From positions 1 through 64,000 of the forward strand of contig DASYXK010000005.1 of NCBI GenBank assembly GCA_035935115.1: a DNA stretch of 64,000 bases. Direction: 5' to 3'. The notes below the pieces were generated by a model. It ran no database searches and was not told where the DNA came from. It was given only the letters and a program-made list of their open reading frames with translations. Position numbers and translations under genes: made by a program. The DNA is from TA-20 sp035935115 (GTDB lineage Archaea > Thermoproteota > Nitrososphaeria > Nitrososphaerales > Nitrosopumilaceae). Position 1 is the stretch's first letter; each line of letters begins with the position of its first letter. Shown here piece after piece: positions 1 through 9,500 of this stretch.

Positions 1-188
1 TCAAGTTTACTACACGTGCTTTTGAAGTTTTATGAGCCTTAATTTTATAAAAGGATAAAAAATTTCGTAAATGGTATGAATACGTCTGCGTCACTTTCAA
101 TTTTACCATGCCTTCAAAAAGGACTATGCTTCGTTGAATCACAGCATCATATATTACACCAGATAATCAAAATTACGTGGTACGTAAT

Positions 189-2879
189 ATGAAAACGGTT
201 TATTTTTTCAACGAAGGCGATGGCCACAATAAAAAATTGTTTGGCGGAAAAGGTGCGGGCTTGGCAGAGATGACAAAGCTTGGCCTACCAGTTCCTCCAG
301 GTTTTACAATTACTACCGAAGTTTGCAATTGGTATTATGCTAATGGCAAAAAATTGCCACGCACCCTAATGCACGATGTCAAGAAAAACATTACAAAAAT
401 TGAAAAGAAAACGGGCAAAAGATTTGGGTCTATTGAAAATCCACTTTTGGTGTCGGTAAGATCAGGCGCTGCCATTTCCATGCCAGGCATGATGGATACC
501 ATCCTAAACTTGGGATTAAACGATAAAACAGTAATCGGCCTTGCAAAAAAAAGTAGCAATCCGCGATTTGCGTGGGATTCGTATCGCAGGTTTCTACAGC
601 TGTTTGGAAAGGTAGTTTTTGGAGTTAATGATGAAAAATTCAACGAAGTATTAGAGAGGGCAAAACATACTCAAGGAGTACAAATAGACAGTGACCTTAA
701 CGAGGATTCTCTTAAAAAAATAGTCACAGAATACAAATCAATATGTGAAAATCAGATTGGAAAACCGTTTCCAGAGGATCCTTACAAACAATTAGAATTA
801 GCAATTGAAGCGGTCTTTAGAAGCTGGATGGGAGAACGGGCAGTAGTATACCGGGAAAAATACAAGATTACAAAGGATATTGCAAATGGAACTGCGGTAA
901 ATGTGGTTACCATGGTCTTCGGCAACATGGGAAATGACAGTGCCACAGGAGTCGTGTTTACACGAAACCCAGGCGATGGAACAAAAAAAGTATTTGGAGA
1001 ATATCTTGTAAATGCTCAAGGAGAAGATGTAGTAGCAGGAATACGAACTGGGCAGCCAATTGACAATTTAGCAAAAGAATTGCCAAAAACTTATGCACAG
1101 CTCATAAAAACATGTGAGAAACTAGAACGACACTACAAAGAACCACAGGATCTAGAGTTTACAATGGAACAAGGCAGGTTCTACATGTTACAAACACGTT
1201 CTGCAAAAATGAATGCAGTAGGTATGATTAAAACATCGGTTGACATGGTAAAAGAAAAATTAATTTCAAAAGACAGAGCTATACTCAGGCTGCAACCAGA
1301 ACAACTAGATCAGCTCTTGCACAAAACTATTGATTCTGTAGCGGCAAAAAATTATCCATCAATAGTCAAAGGAATTGCAGCATCACCTGGTGCAGCAACT
1401 GGAATAGTGGTGTTTGACGTAAAAAAAGCTGTAATTATGGGAGAAAGTGGAGTCAAGGTAATACTAGTAAGAGAAGAGACAAAACCGGAAGATGTTCCTG
1501 CGTTTTTTGCATCGGTTGGGATTCTCACTAGCAGAGGCGGAAAGACGTCTCATGCTGCAGTTGTAGCACGCGGAATGGGCAAGCCATGCATTGTTGGATG
1601 CTCTGATATGAAGATAGATTACATATCAAAAAAATTCCAGGTAGAAAATAAAACGGTACTTGAAGGCGATGTAATCACAATAGATGGCAGTGATGGACAT
1701 GTGTTCATGGGCGAGGTGCCAACAATTGAACCCAAAATTACAGATGATTTTAGAACCATACTAGGTTGGTCAGAAAAGATAAAAAGATTGGGAATTAGAG
1801 CAAATGCCGATACTCCTGATGGGGCAAAGCTTGCAAGAGAGTATGGCGCAAAAGGAATAGGCCTGTGTAGAACAGAAAGGATGTTCAATGCTCAAGATAG
1901 ACTTGGTCTTTTTGTTGATATGATAATGACACAAACAGTTGACGAAAGAAAGGCAGTGCTAGAAAAATTAATGATTCTACAAAAAAGCGACTTTAAAGCA
2001 ATTCTAAAAGCAATGAAAGGATATCATGTCACCATACGACTATTAGATCCACCGTTACATGAATTTCTTCCAAACATTGAAGAGTTGATCAACAAGATGC
2101 ATTCACTTGAAAAGCAAAACAATTCTAATGAAGTTGAAATTACCAAAAAAATCTTTAATCGTGCAAGAGAACTTTCTGAAATCAACCCCATGATGGGTCA
2201 CCGTGGTGTCAGACTAGGCATTACATTTCCTGAGATTTATGAGATGCAAATCAGAGCAATTTGTGAGGCAGCTGCCGAGCTTGTAAAAGAAAAAGTAGAT
2301 GTGTATGCACAAATAATGGTCCCGCAGGTTGGAATCGTTACAGAACTAGAACGAATTAAGAAAATCTATGATGGGATAAAATCTGATGTGGAATCAAGAT
2401 ACAAAATAAAATTAAAGATAAACTTTGGAACAATGCTTGAAGTCGTAAGAGGATGTCTTACTGCAGATGAGATGGCCAAAACTGCGGAATTCTTTAGTTT
2501 TGGTACAAACGACTTGTCACAGGCAGTTTTTAGCTTTAGTAGGGAAGATGCAGAAGGCAAATTCCTTCCAGAATACCTTGAAAAAGAGATTCTTGTTGAA
2601 AACCCCTTCCAATCCCTTGATGTAAATGGAGTAGGAAGTTTAATGCAAATTGCCATAGCAAAGGGAAGAAGCATCAAGCCAAATCTTGAGATTGGGATTT
2701 GTGGTGAGCATGGTGGAGACCCAAACTCAATCAAGTTCTGCCACAAGGCCGGACTTAGCTATGTTAGTGCCTCTTCACATAGAATTCCAATTGCAATTCT
2801 TGCAGCAGCACAAGCTGTACTTTTAGAAAAATCAGAAAAAAATAAATCAAAAACTAAGAGATCAAAAAAGAAGCGATAA
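189..2879 (+). CDS. ppdK: Pyruvate, phosphate dikinase
   Basis: Cytoplasmic enzyme that interconverts pyruvate + ATP + Pi and phosphoenolpyruvate + AMP + PPi. In an autotrophic archaeon it should supply PEP for gluconeogenesis. The N-terminal ATP-grasp part starts with GGKGAGLAEM. The swivelling phosphohistidine domain has GGKTSHAAVVARG near residue 455, whose His is the phosphocarrier. The C-terminal PEP-binding TIM barrel has GICGEHGGDP near residue 837 with the catalytic Cys. About 896 residues is full length for the family. A GTG at 177 is in frame, but the ATG at 189 gives the usual family N-terminus (MKTVYFFNEGDG) and lies about 35 nt after a TATA-like stretch near 150. The Lys/Arg-rich tail is unremarkable. 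Confidence 0.95.
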   Translation: MKTVYFFNEGDGHNKKLFGGKGAGLAEMTKLGLPVPPGFTITTEVCNWYYANGKKLPRTLMHDVKKNITKIEKKTGKRFGSIENPLLVSVRSGAAISMPGMMDTILNLGLNDKTVIGLAKKSSNPRFAWDSYRRFLQLFGKVVFGVNDEKFNEVLERAKHTQGVQIDSDLNEDSLKKIVTEYKSICENQIGKPFPEDPYKQLELAIEAVFRSWMGERAVVYREKYKITKDIANGTAVNVVTMVFGNMGNDSATGVVFTRNPGDGTKKVFGEYLVNAQGEDVVAGIRTGQPIDNLAKELPKTYAQLIKTCEKLERHYKEPQDLEFTMEQGRFYMLQTRSAKMNAVGMIKTSVDMVKEKLISKDRAILRLQPEQLDQLLHKTIDSVAAKNYPSIVKGIAASPGAATGIVVFDVKKAVIMGESGVKVILVREETKPEDVPAFFASVGILTSRGGKTSHAAVVARGMGKPCIVGCSDMKIDYISKKFQVENKTVLEGDVITIDGSDGHVFMGEVPTIEPKITDDFRTILGWSEKIKRLGIRANADTPDGAKLAREYGAKGIGLCRTERMFNAQDRLGLFVDMIMTQTVDERKAVLEKLMILQKSDFKAILKAMKGYHVTIRLLDPPLHEFLPNIEELINKMHSLEKQNNSNEVEITKKIFNRARELSEINPMMGHRGVRLGITFPEIYEMQIRAICEAAAELVKEKVDVYAQIMVPQVGIVTELERIKKIYDGIKSDVESRYKIKLKINFGTMLEVVRGCLTADEMAKTAEFFSFGTNDLSQAVFSFSREDAEGKFLPEYLEKEILVENPFQSLDVNGVGSLMQIAIAKGRSIKPNLEIGICGEHGGDPNSIKFCHKAGLSYVSASSHRIPIAILAAAQAVLLEKSEKNKSKTKRSKKKR

Positions 2880-2901
2880 TACACTAGTGCTGATTTGTTT
2901 T

Positions 2902-3519
2902 TTATTTATGCCATGCTTGTGCAATAGATCGCACTTGTTCAATTGATTTTTTCAGATTGGCTGACTTGATATCATCTCCTGCATTCATGCCCTCTGCCAG
3001 TATTCCTTGAACGTCAGAATATCCCATGAATTGAAATTCAAGCTTTGTTAGCGACAATGCATGTTCCCATGCTGTCATTGGCTCTTTGCTATAAATTCCT
3101 CCACTTGTCACTAGCACCAGTGCTTTTCTGCCATTCATCAGACCAATATAGCTACCATTTTTTACATCCCATGTTTGGCCTTTTAGCATTACAGAATCAA
3201 ACCATGCTTTGACAGGTGCAGGCATTGAAAAATTATTCATTGGAAAGACAACTACCACAATATCAGCAGATTTTAGCTGTTCTGTCATACGATCCATTTT
3301 TGACACTAGTTTTTTCTGTTCAGGTGTGAGATTTTGTCCAAGATAATTACGCTGAATATAGGCAAGCACGTTCTCTTCCAAAAACATATCAGGCACATCG
3401 CTACAAAGATCAAGCTCTTCAATTTCCGAATTTTTTATCTTTTCTCTATATGCATCCAATAACTTTTTGGTATTAGATCTTTCATTACGTGGGGTATATT
3501 TTACCAGAAGTGTTTTCAT
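2902..3519 (-). CDS. FMN-dependent NADH:quinone oxidoreductase / azoreductase (flavodoxin-2 fold)
   Basis: A 205-residue flavoprotein of the AzoR/NQO1-like family, which reduces quinones and azo or nitro compounds by two electrons using NAD(P)H. The flavodoxin-like core is seen in the first strand (KTLLVKYTPR) and in PMNNFSMPAPVKAWFD near residues 97-112, the FMN-binding loop of AzoR. Its ATG overlaps the TFB stop codon upstream (TAATG at 3517-3521), so the two are translationally coupled and co-transcribed. With an HxlR regulator and a thioredoxin next door, a role in quinone or thiol stress is a reasonable inference. The substrate is unknown. Confidence 0.82.
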   Translation of the reverse strand: MKTLLVKYTPRNERSNTKKLLDAYREKIKNSEIEELDLCSDVPDMFLEENVLAYIQRNYLGQNLTPEQKKLVSKMDRMTEQLKSADIVVVVFPMNNFSMPAPVKAWFDSVMLKGQTWDVKNGSYIGLMNGRKALVLVTSGGIYSKEPMTAWEHALSLTKLEFQFMGYSDVQGILAEGMNAGDDIKSANLKKSIEQVRSIAQAWHK

Positions 3520-4478
3520 TAATTTATCATACCAAGATTTTTTCTAATTAACTTTCCTACATTTCTTATTGTTACGCTACTAATTCCAGACGCGTCAGCT
3601 ATTTTTTTCTGAGTTGCGCTCTCTTCATTAATTATAGAGGACAGGTATAGTGCAGAAGCTGCCAGTGACATTGGGTTTTTCCCATCAGTTATTCCTTTTT
3701 CTTTTGCTTTGAACAATATATCCAGTGCGCCTCTTTTTGTTTTTTCATTTAGGCCTACAGTACTTGATATCCTAGTTACAAAATCAGTTGAATCATAAGA
3801 CTCCAATTGTAGATCTAGTGTGTTAAACAATATTCTATAATGTCTTGAAAGATCTTTTACCGTTATGTTTCCAGCACTTGCAATATCCTGTAGAGTTCTT
3901 GGTGCATTTGTTTCCCTGCATGCCGCGTAAAGTGATGCCAGTATTATTCCTGCAATGGTTCTTCCCTGAGTAATTTTTTTTGTCAATGCTTTTCTGTATA
4001 GATAAGCGGCTCTTTCTACAATTGTATCAGAAAGGTCAAGTTTTGATTTTAGTGTATTAAGAATCACAAACGCCGATCGTAAACTTCGTTCAGTAGAATC
4101 AGTTTTGCTTCTGCTGTCCCATGTTCGTAGTCTATTGAAAGTATACTTCATGGATGACGATATTGAATTACCTGCCGCGTCTTTGTCTTGAGATCCAATT
4201 ACTGTAGACAAACCCTTGTCATCTATTGATAGAGCTGATCCTATGCCAGTTCTGCTCCTCTCATTGTACTGTTCTAAACTAAACGAATGCTGTTCAGGAC
4301 CTGAATCTTCAACTTTGTCTACTAGGACCAATCCACAACTGCCACAAAAGATCTCACCACGAATACTGTCAGTGATCAATGGTCCGTGGATCCCGTTATT
4401 TTGAGTACAAATTTTTGGAAACTTGCTTGACTCCTCGTGTACTAGTACTTGCTTGTTGGGTTTGTTGTTCACTATCAT
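3519..4478 (-). CDS. tfb: Transcription initiation factor IIB (TFB)
   Basis: Archaeal general transcription factor that bridges TBP-bound promoter DNA and RNA polymerase. The order is an N-terminal zinc ribbon, a B-reader/linker (SLEQYNERSRTGIGSAL) and two cyclin-like repeats (about residues 105-200 and 205-315). The ribbon is degenerate: the second pair is intact (FCGSCG) but the first is C-T-Q-N instead of C-x-x-C. The frame is open to an ATG at 4499. I prefer the ATG at 4478 because a TATA box (4505-4512, minus strand) lies about 30 nt upstream of it, implying a leaderless mRNA, and a perfect inverted repeat would otherwise fall inside the coding region. It is the first gene of a two-gene operon with the azoreductase-like gene. 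Multiple TFB paralogues are usual in this phylum. Confidence 0.93.
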   Translation of the reverse strand: MIVNNKPNKQVLVHEESSKFPKICTQNNGIHGPLITDSIRGEIFCGSCGLVLVDKVEDSGPEQHSFSLEQYNERSRTGIGSALSIDDKGLSTVIGSQDKDAAGNSISSSMKYTFNRLRTWDSRSKTDSTERSLRSAFVILNTLKSKLDLSDTIVERAAYLYRKALTKKITQGRTIAGIILASLYAACRETNAPRTLQDIASAGNITVKDLSRHYRILFNTLDLQLESYDSTDFVTRISSTVGLNEKTKRGALDILFKAKEKGITDGKNPMSLAASALYLSSIINEESATQKKIADASGISSVTIRNVGKLIRKNLGMIN

Positions 4479-4482
4479 TTGT

Positions 4483-4512
4483 ATAGTTACTATATACATG
4501 TAACTATTTAAA
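4483..4512 (-). promoter_or_regulatory. Leaderless promoter with palindromic operator for tfb-azoreductase operon
   Basis: On the minus strand a TATA box TTTAAATA (4505-4512) precedes the ATG at 4478 by about 30 nt. Between them lies a perfect 8-bp inverted repeat, ATAGTTAC (4483-4490) and GTAACTAT (4500-4507), with a 9-nt centre. A protein bound there would block assembly at the start site. The half-site resembles the repeated TATAGTTA upstream of the thioredoxin gene at 5045-5066, so the adjacent HxlR-type protein is the obvious candidate repressor. The repeat and TATA box are seen; the regulator is inferred. Confidence 0.6.
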
Positions 4513-4587
4513 CAGTCAAGTGAGTTTGCCGAAATCAGATTAACTTATAGTAAGTTTCTATCATGATATAATAATACATGAACTAAA

Positions 4588-4998
4588 TTATTTTAGAATC
4601 TCTGGTGGTTTTTCAAAGACTTGCTTGAATGTTCGCGGCTTGCCATCCTTGAATACTTCTTTTGAACAGTATTGCATAGAAAAGGCGGCCATCTGTTCAA
4701 GTATTGGTTTTAGTGCTTTTCCTTTTTTTGTTATGGTGTATTCAATTTTTACTGGTGTTCCAGGAAAAACACTTCTTTCTATTATGCCATTTTTTTCCAT
4801 TTCGCGCAATCTTGCAGAAAGTGTTTTTGGGTTTATTCCTTCAATTGAATCCAGAAATTCGTTAAATCTACTCTGATCAAGCTGTGTCATATTGCGCAAA
4901 ATGTGCACAGTGAATTTTTTTCCAATTATTTTAAAAGTATTATCAATTGGACAGGCTTTCATACTATCCAGCAACACATTGCATTCTTCTTCTTTCAA
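4588..4998 (-). CDS. HxlR-family winged-helix transcriptional regulator
   Basis: A 136-residue regulator of the HxlR/DUF24 family. The diagnostic stretch CPIDNTFKIIGKKFTVHIL is at residues 16-34, followed by the recognition region SIEGINPKTLSARLREMEKNGII and a beta wing. The Cys before the IGKK motif aligns with the redox-sensing Cys of YodB-type members, which respond to quinones and disulfide stress. The start is TTG (4996-4998) preceded by GAGG; no ATG fits because the upstream ATG runs into a stop. It is divergent from the thioredoxin gene and shares a promoter region with it. Likely target sites are the TATAGTTA repeats there and the palindrome at 4483-4507. The ligand is unknown. Confidence 0.9.
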   Translation of the reverse strand: MKEEECNVLLDSMKACPIDNTFKIIGKKFTVHILRNMTQLDQSRFNEFLDSIEGINPKTLSARLREMEKNGIIERSVFPGTPVKIEYTITKKGKALKPILEQMAAFSMQYCSKEVFKDGKPRTFKQVFEKPPEILK

Positions 4999-5040
4999 CT
5001 TACCATATCCTCACTTGATTTCATTATTATCACTTTCCAA

Positions 5041-5072
5041 TTTATATAGTTACCTTTGTATAGTTAATATAG
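5041..5072. promoter_or_regulatory. Shared divergent promoter region of HxlR regulator and thioredoxin
   Basis: TTTATATAG at 5041-5049 can serve as TATA box rightward, and its complement leftward. Downstream toward thioredoxin are two direct copies of TATAGTTA (5045-5052 and 5059-5066), 14 bp apart, where a repressor would overlap the transcription start. The same half-site forms the palindrome ahead of tfb. This suggests one regulator serves both promoters and its own gene. Confidence 0.5.
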
Positions 5073-5092
5073 AAAATAGAGGTGATAAGAAG

Positions 5093-5455
5093 ATAGAAAA
5101 CCAAGTACAAAACAAAGATGCTCATACAAAAGAGATCTCATCGAGCCAATGGGAAGACGAGATAGTAAAATCCAAGATTCCTGTCTTTGTTGATTTCTGG
5201 GCACCATGGTGCGGACCATGCAGAGCAGTAGCTCCAATAGTTGAAGAGATCGCAAGCGAATATTCAGACAAGGTAAGTTTTGTCAAGGTAAACGTAGACC
5301 AGAACAATGAGCTTGCCTCAAAGTACAACATCTTTAGCATACCTACATTAGCGGTATTTAGTGCTGGAAACCTTGTCTCACAGCAAGTAGGAGTAAGCTC
5401 AAACGCAAAAGCGTCTCTTAAAAACATGATAGAAAATGCCTTAAAGAAAATTTAG
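5093..5455 (+). CDS. trx: Thioredoxin, probably started at ATA
   Basis: Cytoplasmic thiol-disulfide oxidoreductase. The core has FWAPWCGPCRA (CGPC active site), the cis-proline motif SIPTLAVF and a C-terminal helix, the usual length of about 105 residues after a short leader. The frame has no ATG, GTG or TTG between 5018 and the thioredoxin core; the nearest alternatives are TTG at 5015 and ATG at 4892, both implying long non-homologous extensions across the promoter. A near-ideal Shine-Dalgarno GAGGTGAT (5079-5086) lies 6 nt before ATA at 5093, so I place the start there (121 aa). The gene diverges from the HxlR regulator and probably shares its control. Product identity is certain; the start codon is inferred. 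Confidence 0.88.
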   Translation: MENQVQNKDAHTKEISSSQWEDEIVKSKIPVFVDFWAPWCGPCRAVAPIVEEIASEYSDKVSFVKVNVDQNNELASKYNIFSIPTLAVFSAGNLVSQQVGVSSNAKASLKNMIENALKKI

Positions 5456-5460
5456 ACATT

Positions 5461-5580
5461 TTATCTATTTTTTATTCTAAAACAACCTTCGCAAATCCAG
5501 ATCTGTCTACCATTTTGATTTGAATCAGTCAATACAAGATTTCTGTGTAATTTGCAGAGCAGACACAGTCCAAAGATCAT
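5461..5580 (-). CDS. Small zinc-ribbon protein, 39 aa
   Basis: A short minus-strand frame with ATG at 5580 and TAA at 5461-5463. It encodes two Cys pairs, CLLC near residue 6 and CEGC near residue 30, separated by about 20 residues, the spacing of a zinc ribbon. It runs convergently toward thioredoxin with only 5 bp between the stop codons. Small proteins of this kind are common in ammonia-oxidising archaea but rarely annotated. Function is unknown; it could be a chance frame, though the paired CxxC argues against that. Confidence 0.5.
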   Translation of the reverse strand: MIFGLCLLCKLHRNLVLTDSNQNGRQIWICEGCFRIKNR

Positions 5581-5615
5581 AGATTCTTAATGTGTCCTTT
5601 TCTAATTAAATTTAG

Positions 5616-5641
5616 TTATGATAATTTGGCTTTTGCCAAGT
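5616..5641 (+). repeat. Putative attL: direct repeat of the DM13-gene 3' end
   Basis: Twenty-four of 26 bases match 19231-19256. Read on the minus strand it still encodes the DM13 C-terminus (AKAKLS, stop), yet no DM13 reading frame continues upstream. It contains the small inverted arms TTGGC and GCCAA around a TTTT centre, the kind of symmetry a tyrosine recombinase core site has. The match begins at the stop codon and ends at AAGT, as expected for an att core. Confidence 0.6.
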
Positions 5642-5937
5642 GTATGAAATTGTAAACTTTGTGTCTAGTATTCCTTCTTCGTCCTGTCTATGTTGCCTTT
5701 TTGCTAACGAGTTTAACGATAAAGAGTAAAGCATCACTTTAAGAAAAAAAGTTGGAGAAGAAATTTAATCAATCCATCATGTGGGCTTCAAACTAGATTA
5801 AGGCAACGGGAGAGTGATCTTGTGAATTAGTTTACCCTATCTTTAAAACTAGAATAGGTGTGAATTTCCTAAAATTAATTAATACTGTCACCCAAATTAC
5901 CAGTTTGTGTATGATTATTACACGCAAATCGTATTAA
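5642..5937. other. Non-coding left end of the island
   Basis: About 300 bp between the putative attL and the first island gene. I see no convincing reading frame, RNA gene or strong hairpin. A TATA-like TATGATTATT near 5909 may drive the gene starting at 5938. Confidence 0.5.
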
Positions 5938-6417
5938 TTGGTTCTTGCCATTAATAATAGAGAAGATACGACTGTAGATACAAATATGTCAAGTAAAGTT
6001 GGTAGATGGAGAAGGCCCAACATTTATTCTACAATTGTAGGTATTTACTTGATAGTTTTTAGTGGGTTGGCACTAACAGTGGTTGGTTACCTTACAACTG
6101 TCTCAGGCTTGGCATTCTTTATGTTTGCCGCGTTATTCTTTATTCTGCTTTGTGTAGCAACACTATCGGTAGGTGGCGCAAATCGATTGATACGAAAAAA
6201 AGAAAAATCATTTTCCATTTCATTGATTTCTTTGATCATATGGTCATTTTTCTTATGTCTTAGAGCTTTTGGATACTTGTGGGCTCCAGCAACATTTCCA
6301 GGGTCCTTGCCTAATGAAGCAAGTTTAGTCTTTTTGGGAGTGAATGGTATAATGTTTTTCTTTTTAATTAGAGTAAAACAGATTCAATGGAAATCTAAAT
6401 TCGATCATTCTCAGTGA
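5938..6417 (+). CDS. Four-helix membrane protein, paralogue of the C-terminal domain of the 12-kb beta-propeller protein
   Basis: About 159 residues with four hydrophobic segments and no recognised enzyme motif. The stretch RWRRPNIYSTIVGIYLIVFSG matches KWQRPRIFLTIVGIYLLTLA in the C-terminal membrane domain of the protein at 12030-13655, and hydrophobic segments follow at similar spacing, so the two share a domain. It may be a stand-alone version or the remnant of a once larger propeller protein. TTG at 5938 is the first start; ATG at 5986 would remove 16 polar residues and is equally possible. Function is unknown. Confidence 0.7.
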   Translation: MVLAINNREDTTVDTNMSSKVGRWRRPNIYSTIVGIYLIVFSGLALTVVGYLTTVSGLAFFMFAALFFILLCVATLSVGGANRLIRKKEKSFSISLISLIIWSFFLCLRAFGYLWAPATFPGSLPNEASLVFLGVNGIMFFFLIRVKQIQWKSKFDHSQ

Positions 6418-6572
6418 TTCGTAGAAACAGACTTTGAATCAAAGTTGCAGAAGATCTTTCTGAAACAGATAGGATTCACCTTTTTCCTCTTTTGCTAATC
6501 AATCGAAATAAAATAGTAATAACATAATGTATTTAAAAATTTCTTTGTTATGAAATCATTAATTTGTTAAGC

Positions 6573-9500
6573 TCATTGAACCCTAACAAATAATGGAATG
6601 AACCGAGAGGCACCATCAGGTTCCGCTATATTGACTCCAACATGATAGTTTCCAGACGGTGTGCTTGATGGAACTTTGAGGTTCACATTGAATAACTGTG
6701 AGCTAGTTGTATTGATTATGCTTGTTACGGACGGAATAACGCTTGTTGTGTTGCCCATGAATGTGGCACTCACTGGCTGTGCGGTGTATCCTGTATTCCA
6801 AACTACCTTGAGAGGAACCACAGTTGTATTACTGCGGGTTGCGTTCACTGACGTCTGATTTACCTGGAGACTAAAGTATGGAGGTCCTGATGGCGGATTC
6901 TGTGGCATACTGGTACTCCGTGCCAAAAGTGGTGAAGATGTGGCTCCCGTAATTAGTGATACAGTATTTGAGTAGTAATTAGCTACATATTCCTTGTTTG
7001 TTGACGGATTGACTCCGATGCCATAAGCATACAAGCCGGCTGGAAGAACCGCAGTTACCGTATTTGTTGCTCCATCAATTACAGACATCTCGTTGGCCAG
7101 CCCGTTAGATACAAAGATCTTGTTTGTTGATGGGTTTATCTGTACATCGGTAGGAGTCGAACCAACTATTATGGTACCAGTCAATGTACCTGTTGCTCCG
7201 TTAATTACAGATACATAATTAGCAATATAATTTGTAAAATAGACCATATTTGTGGTGGGATTTACTGCTACAATGTAAGGGTAATTACCAACTGGAATGG
7301 TAGCAGTTACCGTATTTGTTGCACCGTTAATTACGGATACAGTGTTAGCAACATAATTTGTAACATAAACCATATTTGTGGTAGGATTTACTGCTACACC
7401 TATAGGGTAATTACCAACTGGAATGGTAGCAGTTACCGTATTTGTTGCACCGTTAATTACGGATACAGTGTTAGCAGCATAATTTGTAACATAAACCATA
7501 TTTGTGGTAGGATTTACTGCGATTGCAGCTGGTGCGCTCAAACCAATGGTGGCTGTGACAGTATTTGTTGCGCCGTTAATTACGGATACAGTGCTGCCGA
7601 TAATATTTGTAACATAGATCATATTTGTGGTAGGATTTACTGCGATATCATATGGATAGTTAAAGCCAGCAATGGTGGCGGTGACAGTATCTGTTGCTCC
7701 ATCAATTACAGATACAGTATTCCCTATTCCGAAGAATGCACCAGTGTTTGTCACATAGACCTTATTTGTATTGGGATTTACGGCCGCAAAGATGGGACCT
7801 TGGCCAACTGTAATGGTAGTCGGTTGTGTAGGTAGTGGCGGAGGTGGTGGTGGAGGTGGTGGAGTCCCTGCAACTAATTGTACATTGTCATACCAGTTGT
7901 TTGCGGCATAGGTGGAATACCAGCAGTCACCATGATATAGCTGGAGTTTGATTGCGCTTTTACCAGATACAAAACTAGAAATGTCTGTTGAGAAATATTG
8001 CCAATCCGAGTCAGTAACTGTTCCATGGTTCAAAAAGTATGTGAAGAGGTCTGCTCCAGTGTTAGGATCAACCACACTGACTATTGCATGTGTCACCTTA
8101 AAATAGGGACTAGAAAAAGTAGACATGACTCTATAGTTAAACGCTAGGGTTAATGGTCCGCCCCTATAGCTTGAAATGTCTACTACTTTTTGCATACCTT
8201 CTTTAGAGCACCCTCCCCTAGCGACTTCTCCATCGATATTTGCAGATGGTGGTGGTCTACCAGTTGCCGTATCTAGATTCAGTTTATAATAACCAATATC
8301 ACCAAAAAAGGTCCACCCATTAAGACCATTATCGAAACCGTCGTTTAGGAGTACAAAGGTATTGGTTATTGTGCAAATTTTATGTTGCCCTAATGAGGTA
8401 ATACTTCCCATCTTACAATCAGGGCCGAAACTCTGTATGTAACCAGAAACTGCATCTTCTGTAACATCATAACCTCCTGGAAGAACTCTGACTACAGTAC
8501 CTGCTAAATTAGCTCGGAAATCTGGAGGGGTTGCCTGTGGAGTAGCCCTAACATGTATCATAAAGTCACTTGCAGAGCGATTTCCTCCATTGACTACTTT
8601 AACAACAGTAACGGTAGGAGTGGTTTGTTGCAAATTCGTTGCAAATATGTGTGCAAGTTCATCCTGTAATTTTTCTAATAATGGTCCACAAATATCAAAT
8701 GCGAAACATGCGCTTATTACGGTACCTATGATTGGACTAGCAACACTACCACCAATTTGAAATCTTGCTAGAGGACTAGTGGGATTTGCAAATCCAAACT
8801 GGCATTCTTGTGTGGTAAAAATGGGATGACAAGCTATCCCAACTGCTAGCTTAATATCAGCTGAGACATCAGGAGAATTTAGTAAATTATTTACCATAAG
8901 TGGTGTGACGTTCATAGTGGCAGCAAACTCGGCATTACTAAGTGAGTTGCCTACTGATGCGGTCTCATCCGAAATTCCCAACACAGCATACATGGATAGT
9001 ATATTAGCAGGTATTATTACATCAAAGGATTGTAAAGTAGCTGCATTAGAAAATAAAATATCTGTCACAGTTGGACTGTGGTGTACTGCATTAAGTGTTA
9101 CCTTAAATCCCAGAGAAATTAAGGAATTGGTTATCTGGCGCAAATTTGTACCGTCAGTTTTGGCTTTATTAATTATTAAACTTGTTACTGTGAGAGGATT
9201 ATTTTTAACTAGACCTACAATAGCTGTGCCTTGCTTGTGAGTATCAGTAAGAATTTGTTGTGCTTCAGAAACCAAGATATTTGCTGTTGTTGTTGGAATT
9301 GACGTGCCGCTGAACGAAGAAACTTGGTTAATGTAATTTGTGATAGAAGTTCTAGCATTGTTGATGGACATGTTCGCATTTGCCTTGTCCAATGCTGAGA
9401 CCGAGTTACCGGCACTTTGGACATTTTGGAGTGCATTGTCTAATATAGATGTGAGGGTAGATCTTGCATTAGGGTCTGATACCAATGATGTTGTATTAGC

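Noticed and set aside
1..188. Possible gene end before ppdK
   Set aside because: No continuous reading frame or domain; it looks like promoter and spacer only.
5642..5690. Extension of the DM13 remnant beyond the 26-bp repeat
   Set aside because: Only a scattered ATGAAAT match continues, and an indel is needed; identity stops at the repeat edge, which fits an att core better than a decayed gene.
7245..7622. Regular 126-bp spaced repeats that could look like a CRISPR or satellite array
   Set aside because: They are in frame within a propeller gene, there are no unique spacers of constant length, and no cas genes are present.
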